This document shows positions 8,713 to 17,852 of a stretch of DNA of 51,829 nt, piece by piece (within the stretch, counting starts at the first letter, position 1; every line of letters starts with the position of its first letter). The notes beneath the pieces were generated by a model. The model searched no databases, was not told where the DNA came from, and worked only from the letters and a program-made list of their open reading frames with translations. The position numbers and the translations under genes were made by a program. Source of the DNA: Shewanella sp. SR44-3 (GTDB lineage: Bacteria; Pseudomonadota; Gammaproteobacteria; Enterobacterales; Shewanellaceae); the NCBI RefSeq assembly GCF_014163735.1, contig NZ_JACJDV010000024.1:1-51829 (forward strand), in the 5' to 3' direction.

Positions 8713-11010
8713 TTACTCGGTAACCACCCGAATACCGGGGATTATCTGTTGTGCTTTTTTCCCTTGGCGTTTAAGCCAGAAATAAAACACCAATAATGCC
8801 AACGTAAAGAAACTAATCCACGCTGTAGATTGCAACGGATGCTCAGTGAATGTAGCGCCTTGGTAGACGACAGTCGCAGTGCCATAAGCCAATGCAAAGG
8901 TCCATAATGCCGCAAACCTAGCCCACTTGACGCCAAATTCATTCACTAAGGCCCCCATAGCGGCCACACAAGGCGTATAAAGCAAGATAAATAGCAAATA
9001 TGAGAAGGCGGCAAGCTGACCACTAAAGCCTGCTTGCAGTGCACTGAATGTAGACTTATCAACGCCCTGCTCTTCTGCTGCGACGTCAATGCTTTCGACG
9101 TTACCCACTGACATAGATAATGGATCATCCGGTGCAATACCAAATAGGTTCACTGGAATCGTCGCTAATGCTTCTTCAAAGCTCTCACTTAAAGGAGTCA
9201 GCTCAGCATCTGCTGCGCCCACGGGACTGTATAAACTGTTTAACGTGCCGACCACAGCTTCTTTGGCAAAGATACCAGTGATAATCCCAACTGTTGCAGG
9301 CCAATTATCTTGCTCAATTCCCATAGGTGCAAACAGTGGTGTCACTTTTTGGCTTGCCACACTCAATAATGAGGCTTGGCTATCTTCATGACCAAAACTA
9401 CCATCAAGGCCAATGGCATTAATAAAGTTAAGGAAGGTCACTACCAGTACAATTGTCTTACCCGCTCCGAGAATAAAGCTCTTAGTCCGTTTCGCCGTGC
9501 GAGACAATACCGCTTTTATCTTAGGAAGCTCATAGCTTGGAAGCTCCATGACCACTGCGCTGCTGGTGCCAGGCAACACAGTACTGCGAAGTAGCAAACC
9601 TGTACCAATAGCAGCAAAAATACCTATGATATACAGTAAAAATACCAGGTTCTGACCTGATTCAGGAAAGAAAGCTGCAGCAAATAAGGCATATACAGGT
9701 AAACGGGCACCGCATGACATAAATGGCGCCATCATACCGGTAACAATTCGCTCCCGCTCACTGCCTAAAGTACGTGTTGCCATAATGGCGGGGACTGAAC
9801 AGCCAAAACCCACTATCATAGGCACAAATGCTTTACCTGGTAAGCCAATGCGGCGCATCAAGCCATCGACAACAAATGCCGCTCTTGAAAGATAACCTGA
9901 AGCCTCGAGCACAGACAAAGCCAAGAATAGCGCGGCAATAACTGGAATAAAAGTGGCCACAGTTTGCACGCCTTGACCTAAGCCGCCAGCTAAAATCGTC
10001 ACTAGCCAATCAGGGGATCCCATACTGCTAAGCAGTGCGCCAAAGTGATCAACAAAAATTGCGCCGGCGCTAATATCAAAGAAATCGATAAAGGCACTGC
10101 CCACATTGATGCTGAACATAAACATCAAATACATAACAAACAGGAATACAGGGATACCTAAAATAGGGTGCAAAGCAAGATTATCCAGCTTATCGCTAAG
10201 TCTAAGTCTTGTGCCGCGCTTAACAGCTTGCGAAAATACTTTTTCGACAAAATCAAAACGTGTAGTGGCCAACATGATTTCTAGATCGCTTTCATGCGCA
10301 CTGGCTTTAGATGAGCACTGATACTTAGTTGATTTCTGCTCGCTTTCATTATCACGGCTATTGCTTCCCTGGCCACTTGCCAATATCCCTAGGGCGCGAC
10401 CACGATGTAAGCGACTATCTTTAGCTTGTAGTTGGGCGACCTCTAATTCTATGCTTGCATCGTAATTAAGCTTAAGCGGAGTCACAACGTCTGTGCTTGT
10501 TAATAACTGCAATACTTGATCTTGTACTTGGCGAACGTCTTCTTTTTCACGAGAACACACTGCTATCACTGGACAGCCAAGTAGCGCGGCCATCGCTTGG
10601 ATATCAATCTCAATGCCGAGTTTGTTAGCCGCATCAATTTTATTCAACACTAGCACCATAGGCAGGCCAAGTTCACGCAGTTGAATAGTCAAATAAAGGT
10701 GACGTTCAATATTGGTAGCATCAACGAGATTAATGATCCCATCGATGTGCTCATTAGAGAGAAACTGCTGGGCAATTTGTTCATCTAACGAACAATCACA
10801 ACTATTACCAGCTGGAAGTAGATCGTAAATGCCAGGCAAGTCGGTAAGTAAAACCTGATTGTCCTCTAAAACAAAGATGCCGGTCTTTTTCTCAACCGTA
10901 ACACCAGCCCAATTGCCCACTTGTTGGTTTGAACCGGTAAGTGCATTGAAAAGAGTTGATTTACCTGCGTTCGGGTTACCCACAGTAACGCAATGAAATT
11001 GCTTAGTCAT
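8713..11010 (-). CDS. feoB: Ferrous iron transport protein B (Fe2+ GTPase/permease)
   Basis: A 765-aa inner-membrane transporter for Fe(II). An N-terminal G domain shows G1 (GNPNAGKST, residues 11-19), the G3 DLPGIYDL, and G4 NKID. It is followed by a charged linker rich in Ser and Gln around residues 215-245, where family members vary. The C-terminal membrane part has the two Gate domains, with the conserved GFGCSVPAIMATRT and PFMSCGARLPVY cysteine motifs and FTPCVAAMGA-like LYTPCVAAMGA near the end. Its start overlaps the feoA stop region by 8 bp, so the two are translationally coupled. No feoC-like gene follows; a terminator comes next. Control by Fur is likely from the site upstream of feoA. 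Confidence 0.96.
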   Translation of the reverse strand: MTKQFHCVTVGNPNAGKSTLFNALTGSNQQVGNWAGVTVEKKTGIFVLEDNQVLLTDLPGIYDLLPAGNSCDCSLDEQIAQQFLSNEHIDGIINLVDATNIERHLYLTIQLRELGLPMVLVLNKIDAANKLGIEIDIQAMAALLGCPVIAVCSREKEDVRQVQDQVLQLLTSTDVVTPLKLNYDASIELEVAQLQAKDSRLHRGRALGILASGQGSNSRDNESEQKSTKYQCSSKASAHESDLEIMLATTRFDFVEKVFSQAVKRGTRLRLSDKLDNLALHPILGIPVFLFVMYLMFMFSINVGSAFIDFFDISAGAIFVDHFGALLSSMGSPDWLVTILAGGLGQGVQTVATFIPVIAALFLALSVLEASGYLSRAAFVVDGLMRRIGLPGKAFVPMIVGFGCSVPAIMATRTLGSERERIVTGMMAPFMSCGARLPVYALFAAAFFPESGQNLVFLLYIIGIFAAIGTGLLLRSTVLPGTSSAVVMELPSYELPKIKAVLSRTAKRTKSFILGAGKTIVLVVTFLNFINAIGLDGSFGHEDSQASLLSVASQKVTPLFAPMGIEQDNWPATVGIITGIFAKEAVVGTLNSLYSPVGAADAELTPLSESFEEALATIPVNLFGIAPDDPLSMSVGNVESIDVAAEEQGVDKSTFSALQAGFSGQLAAFSYLLFILLYTPCVAAMGALVNEFGVKWARFAALWTFALAYGTATVVYQGATFTEHPLQSTAWISFFTLALLVFYFWLKRQGKKAQQIIPGIRVVTE

Positions 11011-11242
11011 GAGTTACAACTACCTCGATAATATCTGCCAGTTCTTGACGCATACACAGCTTAGTGCCACGTAAGTCTAGTTCGACGCCTGTGCCCATTG
11101 GCGCACGGCGGACCATAGAAAATTTGGTATTAGGGGTTATCCCCATAGAAAGTAATTTTCGCTTCACGGTTTGTGGCAGGGTTAACTGGCCAATCTGAGC
11201 TATGATTGCTCGATCGCCTGGGTTAAGTTCACTGAGTTTCAT
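11003..11242 (-). CDS. feoA: Ferrous iron transport protein A
   Basis: A 79-aa SH3-like cytoplasmic protein that accompanies FeoB. I choose the ATG at 11242 (MKLSELNPGDRAII), which fits the family start and has AAGGT upstream. The ATG at 11260 would add six residues and has no ribosome binding site. Typical features are the LNPGDRA start, the LLSMGITPNT loop, and a C-terminal RGTKLCMRQELADIIEV strand-helix. It overlaps feoB by 8 bp and forms a two-gene operon with it. Confidence 0.93.
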   Translation of the reverse strand: MKLSELNPGDRAIIAQIGQLTLPQTVKRKLLSMGITPNTKFSMVRRAPMGTGVELDLRGTKLCMRQELADIIEVVVTHD

Positions 11243-11339
11243 CAAACTGTTACCTTGCATGCAGTGTATAAAAGACGGTGTGATTCTAGCTGAGCTTAAA
11301 TTCGATGAATACTGGCTAGATCAAATTATTAACTGGGAA

Positions 11340-11354
11340 CGATAATAATTTTCA
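11340..11354 (-). promoter_or_regulatory. Putative Fur box upstream of feoAB
   Basis: CGATAATAATTTTCA matches the 7-1-7 Fur consensus (TGATAAT-N-ATTATCA) at 13 of 15 positions. It sits about 100 bp upstream of feoA, a classic Fur-repressed operon. Binding is inferred. Confidence 0.55.
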
Positions 11355-11496
11355 ATTGTGTTGCCCATTATGTGATAAATGTCGAAAATAATATAGACCT
11401 AAAGCTGATTTTCACTGACAAAGCCCAACTAAAGCCTATCCATTCTATAAGAGCACTATACTGAAGACGCCATATACTCAGTCATGCTGGGTATTT

Positions 11497-12036
11497 TCAT
11501 CGCTCAACTCGCTCTGAAACTAATAATCCAAACAGATAATCGTCTGACCATGACTCGCCAATCTTATTATTCTCTCGCAATCGCCCTTCCTGCTTAAAAC
11601 CACATTTCATCATGACCTTAGCAGAGCCAAGATTGCGTACATCACAAAGGCCGATGAACTTATGTATGCTGTATGCATGAGCTCCCCAATCAATAACACC
11701 CTGAAGGGCTTCTGTGGCATAACCTTTACCTTGATGTTCAGCAGATAACAAATAACCAACTTCAGCCCGCCTAAGCGTCAAGTTTGCACAATTAAAACCA
11801 CTGAAGCCAACAAACTCACCAGTAGCCAGCTCTTCAATCACTAAGGTTAACCAATCTCCAGATTCGAATTCCCATGGCTCAAGTTTCTGTTCAAATTTAA
11901 TTCTGATTTGTTCAAGAGTTTCGACTTGGCGCACAAACGCATTAATGTCCTTATTTTGATTAATCATAAGAAAATTAGCCCAATCAGATGGGAGTAAACT
12001 TCTTAACATCAATCGTTCTGAGTACAACTCAATCAT
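11497..12036 (-). CDS. GNAT-family N-acetyltransferase (RimJ/RimL type)
   Basis: A 179-aa cytoplasmic acetyltransferase of the ribosomal-protein-alanine acetyltransferase-like branch (Acetyltransf_3 type). Residues 1-20 (ERLMLRSLLPSDW) are the usual first strand. The acetyl-CoA pyrophosphate loop is HQGKGYATEAL near residues 99-109, and the later N-x-x-S/A helix (DVRNLGSAKVMMKCGFKQEG) is conserved. The substrate cannot be told from sequence. It lies downstream of the parvulin gene on the same strand but is separated from it by a terminator. Confidence 0.88.
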   Translation of the reverse strand: MIELYSERLMLRSLLPSDWANFLMINQNKDINAFVRQVETLEQIRIKFEQKLEPWEFESGDWLTLVIEELATGEFVGFSGFNCANLTLRRAEVGYLLSAEHQGKGYATEALQGVIDWGAHAYSIHKFIGLCDVRNLGSAKVMMKCGFKQEGRLRENNKIGESWSDDYLFGLLVSERVER

Positions 12037-12053
12037 TAGGCTTCCTTATACTT

Positions 12054-12078
12054 AAAAAAATGGCAGCCGAAGCTGCCA
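12054..12078 (-). terminator. UUCG-loop terminator after the parvulin gene
   Basis: On the minus strand a 7-bp stem TGGCAGC / GCTGCCA closes a TTCG tetraloop and is followed by seven T residues. Confidence 0.85.
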
Positions 12079-12100
12079 TAAATATTAATTTTGTTAACGG

Positions 12101-12379
12101 TTAACCTCTTTGAGTCACTTCCAACAAGTGGTAGCCAAACTGAGTTTTAACAGGGCCTTGAACTTCATTTAGCGGCGCGCTAAAAACAACGGCATCAAAT
12201 TCTTGAACCATCATGCCAGGGCTAAAAGCACCTAAATCACCACCTTGTGCACCTGATGGACAGCTTGAGTGAGCCTTTGCTATATCAGCAAAGTCTGCAC
12301 CAGCTAAAATTTGTTGTTTTAAATCTTCACACTCAACTTGAGTGCTCACTAATAAATGACGCGCTGTGGCTTGAACCAT
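12101..12379 (-). CDS. ppiC: Parvulin-type peptidyl-prolyl cis-trans isomerase
   Basis: A 92-aa single-domain parvulin with no signal peptide, close to E. coli PpiC (93 aa), so probably cytoplasmic. Conserved features: the ARHLLV first strand, FADIAKAHSSCPSGAQGGDLG, FSPGMMVQEFD, and the closing VKTQFGYHLLEV containing the active-site FGYH. It catalyses prolyl bond isomerisation. It is 82 bp downstream of the DUF885 peptidase gene in the same direction and could be co-transcribed with it. Confidence 0.92.
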   Translation of the reverse strand: MVQATARHLLVSTQVECEDLKQQILAGADFADIAKAHSSCPSGAQGGDLGAFSPGMMVQEFDAVVFSAPLNEVQGPVKTQFGYHLLEVTQRG

Positions 12380-12461
12380 GATTAACTCCTAACAATGTTG
12401 TCGATTAAATTATCGATTAAAAAAGATGTTCATTTCTTATTACTAAGACGTAAGCATTCGC

Positions 12462-14288
12462 TTACTGGGCAGTCTTTGCCAATTCTGCATTCACCCAGCG
12501 GTCGACCTTCTGTTCCATCACAGCCATGGGTAATGAGCCCGTCGTCAAAATTTGATCATGAAATGCTCTAATATCAAATTTATCACCAAGCTTGGCTTCA
12601 GCTTCTGCTCTTAGTTTAAGTATGGTGAGCTGACCGACTTTGTAAGATAACGCTTGTCCTGGAATAGCCATATAACGTTCAACTTCAGCAATAATGTCAG
12701 TTTCTGCCATTGGTGAGTTATCTTTCATATATTGTATCGCCTGCTCGCGGCTCCAGCCTTTAGCATGAAGCCCCGTATCCACCACTAGACGCATGGCGCG
12801 CAGCATCTCATCAGAAAGCTTACCAAAGTATTGATAAGGGTCGCTAAACAGTCCCATTTCCATACCTAGGTATTCTGCATAAAGCGCCCAACCCTCTTCA
12901 AAGGCCGTATAACCTTGAAAACGCTGAAACTCTGGAACAGATTCAAGCTCTTGCTTTATGGCGATCTGAAAATGGTGCCCTGGAGCAGCTTCATGCAATG
13001 ACAAGGTTGTCATGCCCCACTTAGGCTGCGCCTTCAAATTATAAGTGTTGATGTAAAACACCCCAGGACGAGAGCCATCCACAGCTGGAGACTCATAAGA
13101 GGCACCTGCTGCTGATTTTTCACGGAAACTCTCAACAGGTTTAACAACATAATCCGCTTTTGGCATCACATTAAAATATGCAGGTAACACGGCATTAATT
13201 TTATCTTTAAGGCCCATATAACCATCAACCAAGCCCTGTCTGTCGCTAAAAAAGAACTCATCTTCGCTAGACAATGAATCAAAAAAGGCACTTAAATCAC
13301 CTTTAAAGCCGACTTGTTCACGAACCTTATCCATTTCAGCTAAAATTCGAGCAACTTCACTCAGGCCAATCTGATGAATTTCTTCAACAGGCATGGATGT
13401 TGTAGTGTGCTTATTGGCTAAATGTTGGTACCAGGCTTTGCCATTAGGCAATCCCCACCACCCATCACTAGCGCGAGCATTAACAAGATAAGTCCCCTTA
13501 AAGTAATCCCTAAGTCCTGTCAGTGCGGGTAATAATTTATCGTTAATGATTGCCTGATACTCAGTCGTCAGTTTGGCTTTATCTTCAGCAGAAAAATCTG
13601 CCGGCAATTGATTAATGGGGGCATAGAATAGACTTTGAGTTGCATCAGAGACTAACTGAGCGTCTAACTGAGGAATGATCCTATCAACTAACACTCTAGG
13701 CAACACGACTTTACTGGCTATCGCTTCATCCATGCGCTGCTGGGCTAAATCAATCCAGTTAATAAAACCGCTTAGGCGCGACAGCCAATTTTGATAATCT
13801 TCAACAGTGGTAAATGGCTGCGCACTTTCACCGCTTCCCAGCTGGATCATTGTGATGACAGTACTGTAAAACTGGTTGATAGGAATAAAGCGCTCAGGAT
13901 AGGTTTCATCAACCAAGGCCATTTTCCTATCGTAAATAAACATACTATGACTGAGCTTAAGATCTTCTGCTAATGCTGCGGTATCAATCTCTGACGCTTT
14001 AGCTAAATAGCGTGTATTGAGCTCATGGCGCGCCTTAAGGTATGTTTCAGTTAAGTCCCCGCCAAATTCATTGTTATAATCATTAACCCCAACAAAGGTT
14101 GCGTACAAGGGTTCAAGTGCAAGCAGTTCTTTAAAGAAACTGTCTGCCAAGGCTTGATATTGAACTGAACTTGACGCTTTATCCTGAGTAGCCTCAACAC
14201 TTGAGTTTAACTGATTTTCTGGTGCCTTAGAGCAAGCTTGAAGATTAAACAAGGTTGCAATAGCCAAAGCAATAACGGCTTTTTTCAT
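12462..14288 (-). CDS. DUF885 family lipoprotein, putative zinc metallopeptidase
   Basis: A 608-aa protein that begins with a lipoprotein signal: a hydrophobic stretch ending in the lipobox FNLQAC with the cysteine at residue 19. An envelope-anchored location is therefore expected. The rest is DUF885, a helical fold related to M32/M3-like metallopeptidases. The hallmark HEAAPGHHFQ supplies the HExxPGHH zinc motif, and FEEGWALYAEYLGMEMG supplies the downstream glutamate. A carboxypeptidase-like activity is inferred from the family; the substrate is unknown. The gene diverges from the GGDEF-like gene starting 65 bp away. Confidence 0.9.
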   Translation of the reverse strand: MKKAVIALAIATLFNLQACSKAPENQLNSSVEATQDKASSSVQYQALADSFFKELLALEPLYATFVGVNDYNNEFGGDLTETYLKARHELNTRYLAKASEIDTAALAEDLKLSHSMFIYDRKMALVDETYPERFIPINQFYSTVITMIQLGSGESAQPFTTVEDYQNWLSRLSGFINWIDLAQQRMDEAIASKVVLPRVLVDRIIPQLDAQLVSDATQSLFYAPINQLPADFSAEDKAKLTTEYQAIINDKLLPALTGLRDYFKGTYLVNARASDGWWGLPNGKAWYQHLANKHTTTSMPVEEIHQIGLSEVARILAEMDKVREQVGFKGDLSAFFDSLSSEDEFFFSDRQGLVDGYMGLKDKINAVLPAYFNVMPKADYVVKPVESFREKSAAGASYESPAVDGSRPGVFYINTYNLKAQPKWGMTTLSLHEAAPGHHFQIAIKQELESVPEFQRFQGYTAFEEGWALYAEYLGMEMGLFSDPYQYFGKLSDEMLRAMRLVVDTGLHAKGWSREQAIQYMKDNSPMAETDIIAEVERYMAIPGQALSYKVGQLTILKLRAEAEAKLGDKFDIRAFHDQILTTGSLPMAVMEQKVDRWVNAELAKTAQ

Positions 14289-14353
14289 TATTATTATCTT
14301 CCTTTCTAAAATCGTTTCTATACTTAGATCTGAACGTCAATGGGAGTATCGCT

Positions 14354-14863
14354 ATGATCTATTCGTTTCGTAACTCAGGCTTTAGAGATCCTGAGACAGG
14401 TGTTTACAACCAAACTTATTTTATGGAGGTCTTTAATCGAGAATGGCATCGGCATCAAAGGGATAATCAAACACTGGCATTACTCTTTTTATGCCCCAAT
14501 ATCCATGAAACAGTAAAACAAGATCATTTACTCGAATTATTTACTCATCAAATCCAACAAGCATTATTAAGGACAACAGATCTATTGGCAAGACTAGACA
14601 CAACTCATTTTGCCTTAGGATTGTTTAATGTCGACAGTGAAGGGACTCAAGTCGTACTAGATCGGATCAGTAAACAAGTGGATGAGTTTATGCTTAAACA
14701 TGGCAGAGAGCACAATTTCACTTTAGATTACAAGTTAGCAGCGGGTGTTTGCACCCCAAGCCAAGATAGAAAGATTGAAACTCTCTTCAAGGACGTCGAA
14801 CAATTATCACTGGATTTAGAGAGTAATCAAGACTGCCGACATGCACTATTGCAGCTTCATTAA
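14354..14863 (+). CDS. Degenerate GGDEF-domain protein
   Basis: A 169-aa protein consisting of one diguanylate-cyclase-like fold with no sensor domain. It starts with RDPETGVYNQTYFMEVFNRE, the normal DxLTGLxNR-type entry of GGDEF domains. At the active-site turn, where RYGGDEF is expected, it has RLDTTHF (residues 80-86). The catalytic loop is therefore lost and no i-site RxxD is evident. It is likely inactive as a cyclase and may be a c-di-GMP or nucleotide-binding remnant or a protein interaction module. The frame is intact and ends normally, so it is not an obvious pseudogene. It is transcribed away from the DUF885 gene. Confidence 0.75.
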   Translation: MIYSFRNSGFRDPETGVYNQTYFMEVFNREWHRHQRDNQTLALLFLCPNIHETVKQDHLLELFTHQIQQALLRTTDLLARLDTTHFALGLFNVDSEGTQVVLDRISKQVDEFMLKHGREHNFTLDYKLAAGVCTPSQDRKIETLFKDVEQLSLDLESNQDCRHALLQLH

Positions 14864-14978
14864 TTTGTGCGATTCTCAATATAACATTTAACTCCAAGCA
14901 AGTGGCAATTCATGATCAATAATTCACCTATTTGCACAAATCAAAACTTACAAACAGCAATCTAAATCAAAAACTCAT

Positions 14979-15006
14979 AAAAAAAGCCCCTTTTCAGGGG
15001 CTTTAA
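14979..15006 (-). terminator. Terminator of the TonB-system operon
   Basis: Stem AAAGCCCC / GGGGCTTT (14983-14990 and 14997-15004), followed on the minus strand by a T run. It is about 30 bp beyond the TPR gene stop. It may also stop plus-strand transcripts of the GGDEF-like gene. Confidence 0.82.
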
Positions 15007-15034
15007 TATTTACAACCTATAACTTAACTCAAGA

Positions 15035-16282
15035 TTACAAAGATATGTTATATATCCGAGCTTTTTCTTTGATGTAAGAAATATAACTGTTTGCACTTCG
15101 GGCTGTTTTCTTATCTTTAGCAGCAAGAACCGCTCTCTGATAGGCCGATTTGTATTTCTTTTGACTTAAATACGCCAACGCCAATTCAAATTGAGCTTCA
15201 CCAGGATATTTAATACCCGCATCCAGTGCCTTTTTCAAAGCAGGAATAGCCGCAGAATAGTTCTCATCTAAGGACAGTAAACGACCTTGTTTAAGATATA
15301 ATTCGCCATCTTTAGCTAAAGCAGCTGCTTTGCCGTAGTAATGAGCCGCTTCTTTAAACTCTTTCGCATTCTGGTAAAAACCAGCTAGAGTCGAAAGTGT
15401 CTTCTCAGATTCAGCAATCAAACCTGATTTCATGTGCTTTTCATAAATAACAGCAGCTTTATAAGGTGATCCTTTTTGCGCTAGTAACTGCGCTAAACGC
15501 GTGATGTTACTGTCGGTTTCAAGGAAGCCATTCTTATAAGACAAGTCATAAGTTGCTAAGGCTTTATCATAGTTTTCAGTCATCAAATAAAACTGAGCTA
15601 ACTGAACCCATAAACGCTTATCATCTTGGAATAAAGGCACCATTACCTCAAGAACCTTGACCGCATCTTTATACTTCTTTTGATTGAAGTAAGCGGTTAG
15701 TTTCATTTGATATAGACTTTTATCAGGCTCGGTCGATAAAGATAAACCTTTGTCGGCAACCTGAAGCACCTTATTCCAGTCTTTAAGCTCAGTATAAGCA
15801 ATACCGATACGACGATAAGTTTGAGCATCAGCCTTACAAGTAAATTCCATCCACTTATAGTAGTAAGGAATAGCCTGTTTAAATTGCTTCTCTTGCAGCA
15901 GTAAATCAGCATAAAGGCGCATCGTCCCCGCATGATCTACTCCGCCTAAAATATCAGCATCCACAGCCGTCTTTAAATACTTAACGGCGGTTTTCATCTG
16001 ACCTTTTTCGGCGTAAAAGTTACCAAGCATGCGGTCGACATAAGCTTTGTCAAAACCGCCTCTTGGATTCACTTCAAGCAAAATAGCAATGGCAGTATCA
16101 AGCTCGCCATTTGTATAAGCCTCAAAAGACTTTTGCACTTTTTTGCCGACACTTTCACCGACAGCTTTAGACTGACGCTTATCAATTTCACATTTTTCAG
16201 CCGCTACAACATTCCCAGCAAGAAAACTGCCGCCACAAAGAGAAAGTAATAGCACGCTAGCGATTTGATTAACTTTACGCAT
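15035..16282 (-). CDS. TPR-repeat protein of the TonB2-type system
   Basis: A 415-aa protein with a signal peptide (hydrophobic segment ending near GNVVAAE) and about ten tetratricopeptide-like helical hairpins. Examples are VDRMLGNFYAEKGQMKTAVKYL and AQFELALAYLSQKKYKSA. It is presumably periplasmic. It overlaps the tonB stop by one base (TAATG) and is the last gene of a six-gene operon. In comparable Vibrio and Shewanella clusters a TPR protein accompanies ExbB/ExbD/TonB2; its role is not established here. A scaffold for the energised complex or the receptor is a reasonable guess. Confidence 0.87.
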   Translation of the reverse strand: MRKVNQIASVLLLSLCGGSFLAGNVVAAEKCEIDKRQSKAVGESVGKKVQKSFEAYTNGELDTAIAILLEVNPRGGFDKAYVDRMLGNFYAEKGQMKTAVKYLKTAVDADILGGVDHAGTMRLYADLLLQEKQFKQAIPYYYKWMEFTCKADAQTYRRIGIAYTELKDWNKVLQVADKGLSLSTEPDKSLYQMKLTAYFNQKKYKDAVKVLEVMVPLFQDDKRLWVQLAQFYLMTENYDKALATYDLSYKNGFLETDSNITRLAQLLAQKGSPYKAAVIYEKHMKSGLIAESEKTLSTLAGFYQNAKEFKEAAHYYGKAAALAKDGELYLKQGRLLSLDENYSAAIPALKKALDAGIKYPGEAQFELALAYLSQKKYKSAYQRAVLAAKDKKTARSANSYISYIKEKARIYNISL

Positions 16283-16905
16283 TATCTACCTCCATCTTTG
16301 CCTAAGCTGAAATCAAGTTGTACAGTCATACCTGGTTGCTTAATGGCTTTACCATCAACAATTTTAGGCTTGTACTTCCACTTTCTTAACGCACGAATAG
16401 CATCGCGGTCAAATACTCGCTTGGGCTCAGCTTTGATAACAGAAACATCTTCAACACCGCCAAGTTCGTTAATTGTAAAGCTAAGCTGTACAAAACCTTC
16501 TTTGCCATCTCGTTGGGCTGAAATAGGATATTGAGGCTCGATACGCACGATAGGTGTAGCATCACCATCTCGTGTCATCATATTGCCTAGTTTAAACCCA
16601 GTACTCACACCACCAGACTGTAAACCCCCCATATTAAACGACATATTAGTGTCTATATTAGATGATGTATCAGGCGGAGTCGTCTCCGGCTTTGGTGGCT
16701 GCTCCGGTGGTGGGGGTGGCTTAGGTGTCACCCTTGGTTTCTTCTGTGCTTTCGAATCCTGTTTATCCATGGTGATTTCGATAACAGGGGTCTCTGTAGA
16801 ATCGGCGTTGCGTGTGGCACCGCCGCCTACTAAGAACGCCATAAAAGCGAACAGACCAAAAGTCACAGCAGCACCAATTAAGATTGATACTAGTGCTCTT
16901 AGCAT
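16282..16905 (-). CDS. tonB: TonB-family energy transducer (short, TonB2-like)
   Basis: A 207-aa protein with one N-terminal membrane helix (LRALVSILIGAAVTFGLFAF). A short proline-rich periplasmic stretch (KPPPPPEQPPKPE) follows, then a C-terminal TonB domain with PQYPISAQRDGKEGFVQLSF and KWKYKP. It transfers proton-motive force from ExbB/ExbD to outer-membrane receptors. The start is the ATG at 16905, one base after the exbD TAA; an upstream in-frame start at 16941 lies inside exbD and is unlikely. The short proline segment is typical of TonB2 rather than E. coli TonB. Confidence 0.93.
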   Translation of the reverse strand: MLRALVSILIGAAVTFGLFAFMAFLVGGGATRNADSTETPVIEITMDKQDSKAQKKPRVTPKPPPPPEQPPKPETTPPDTSSNIDTNMSFNMGGLQSGGVSTGFKLGNMMTRDGDATPIVRIEPQYPISAQRDGKEGFVQLSFTINELGGVEDVSVIKAEPKRVFDRDAIRALRKWKYKPKIVDGKAIKQPGMTVQLDFSLGKDGGR

Positions 16906-16906
16906 A

Positions 16907-17317
16907 TTATTCGTTCCCCGCCGACACAGAAATTTTGTCAATACCCGCAGCTTTTACTTCATCAAGTACTTTAACAACTAAGCCATGTTGCGCTTCTTTG
17001 TCTGCTTGAATAAGTACCGCAGCTTCTGGTGCTTCAGCTAACATACGTTCGACGTTTGCTGTTACACGCTCGATATCAACTTGACGATTTTCCATCATAA
17101 TGACACCAGTTTTACTGACGCCGATGAAAATGTTAGCCGAAGGTTTAGACGTAGCCTGTGACGCTTTTGGCTTGTTATAGTCTAAGCCAGATGGCTTAAC
17201 AAACGATGTGGTTACAATAAAGAAGATCAGCATGATAAACACGATGTCTAGCATCGGGGTCATATCAATTTGTGCTTCCTCATCCATACTGGAATGCTTC
17301 TTACGTGCCATGTTCAA
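16907..17317 (-). CDS. exbD: ExbD/TolR-family biopolymer transport protein
   Basis: A 136-aa inner-membrane protein. A cytoplasmic N-terminus (ARKKHSSMDEEAQIDMTPM) leads to a single helix with the functional aspartate in PMLDIVFIMLIFFIV, then a periplasmic ExbD domain. It works with ExbB in the proton channel that drives TonB. It lies 7 bp after exbB2 and 1 bp before tonB. Confidence 0.95.
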   Translation of the reverse strand: MNMARKKHSSMDEEAQIDMTPMLDIVFIMLIFFIVTTSFVKPSGLDYNKPKASQATSKPSANIFIGVSKTGVIMMENRQVDIERVTANVERMLAEAPEAAVLIQADKEAQHGLVVKVLDEVKAAGIDKISVSAGNE

Positions 17318-17324
17318 TCTCTCT

Positions 17325-17852
17325 CTAGTGGTGAGGCATGCTGTCTTTAAGCTTTTCTAAACTGATTTTCATTTTTGCATCAAGACGAGTGCTAAAGAAC
17401 ACTCCTGATAATGCCGCAACCATTCCTGCCATTGTTGGCATGGTCGCCATTGAAATACCAGCCGCCATCAAACGAGCATTACTCGTCCCTTGAACTGCCA
17501 TCACGTCGAATACTGAAATCATACCTGTTACTGTACCCAACAAACCTATCATAGGGCAAATAGCAACCAAAGTTTTGACTAGCAACATACGTGCAGTTAA
17601 ATCTTGCTTCGCCTGGGACACCCAAGCTTCACGGATACGATGTGCGTGCCAAGACGTTGTTTCATCTCTTGACTCCCACGCTGATACTATTGCTTTATGC
17701 TGCGCTGGAGATATCCAATTGAGATACCAATAACGCTCGAGCATTAACACCCACATAAGAAATAGCACAGCCGCTACCAACCAGAGGACATCACCTCCGG
17801 AGGCCATGAAGCCCCTGACGGAATCCCAAATATCCATCAGGATTAGCATCAT
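17325..17852 (-). CDS. exbB: ExbB/TolQ-family proton channel protein (short paralogue, ExbB2)
   Basis: A 175-aa MotA/TolQ/ExbB protein with three membrane helices. The first is near residues 22-40 and the conserved pore pair lies around ATLVAICPMIGLLGTVTGM-like VKTLVAICPMIGLLGTVTG and MAAGISMATMPTMAGMVAAL. It overlaps the long ExbB upstream by one base (TAATG). Two ExbB-type proteins in one operon is the arrangement of TtpC-ExbB2-ExbD2-TonB2 systems. Confidence 0.93.
   Translation of the reverse strand: MMLILMDIWDSVRGFMASGGDVLWLVAAVLFLMWVLMLERYWYLNWISPAQHKAIVSAWESRDETTSWHAHRIREAWVSQAKQDLTARMLLVKTLVAICPMIGLLGTVTGMISVFDVMAVQGTSNARLMAAGISMATMPTMAGMVAALSGVFFSTRLDAKMKISLEKLKDSMPHH

Noticed and set aside
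16583..16981. 132-residue glycine-rich frame antisense to tonB
   Set aside because: Its glycine run is simply the complement of the TonB proline codons.
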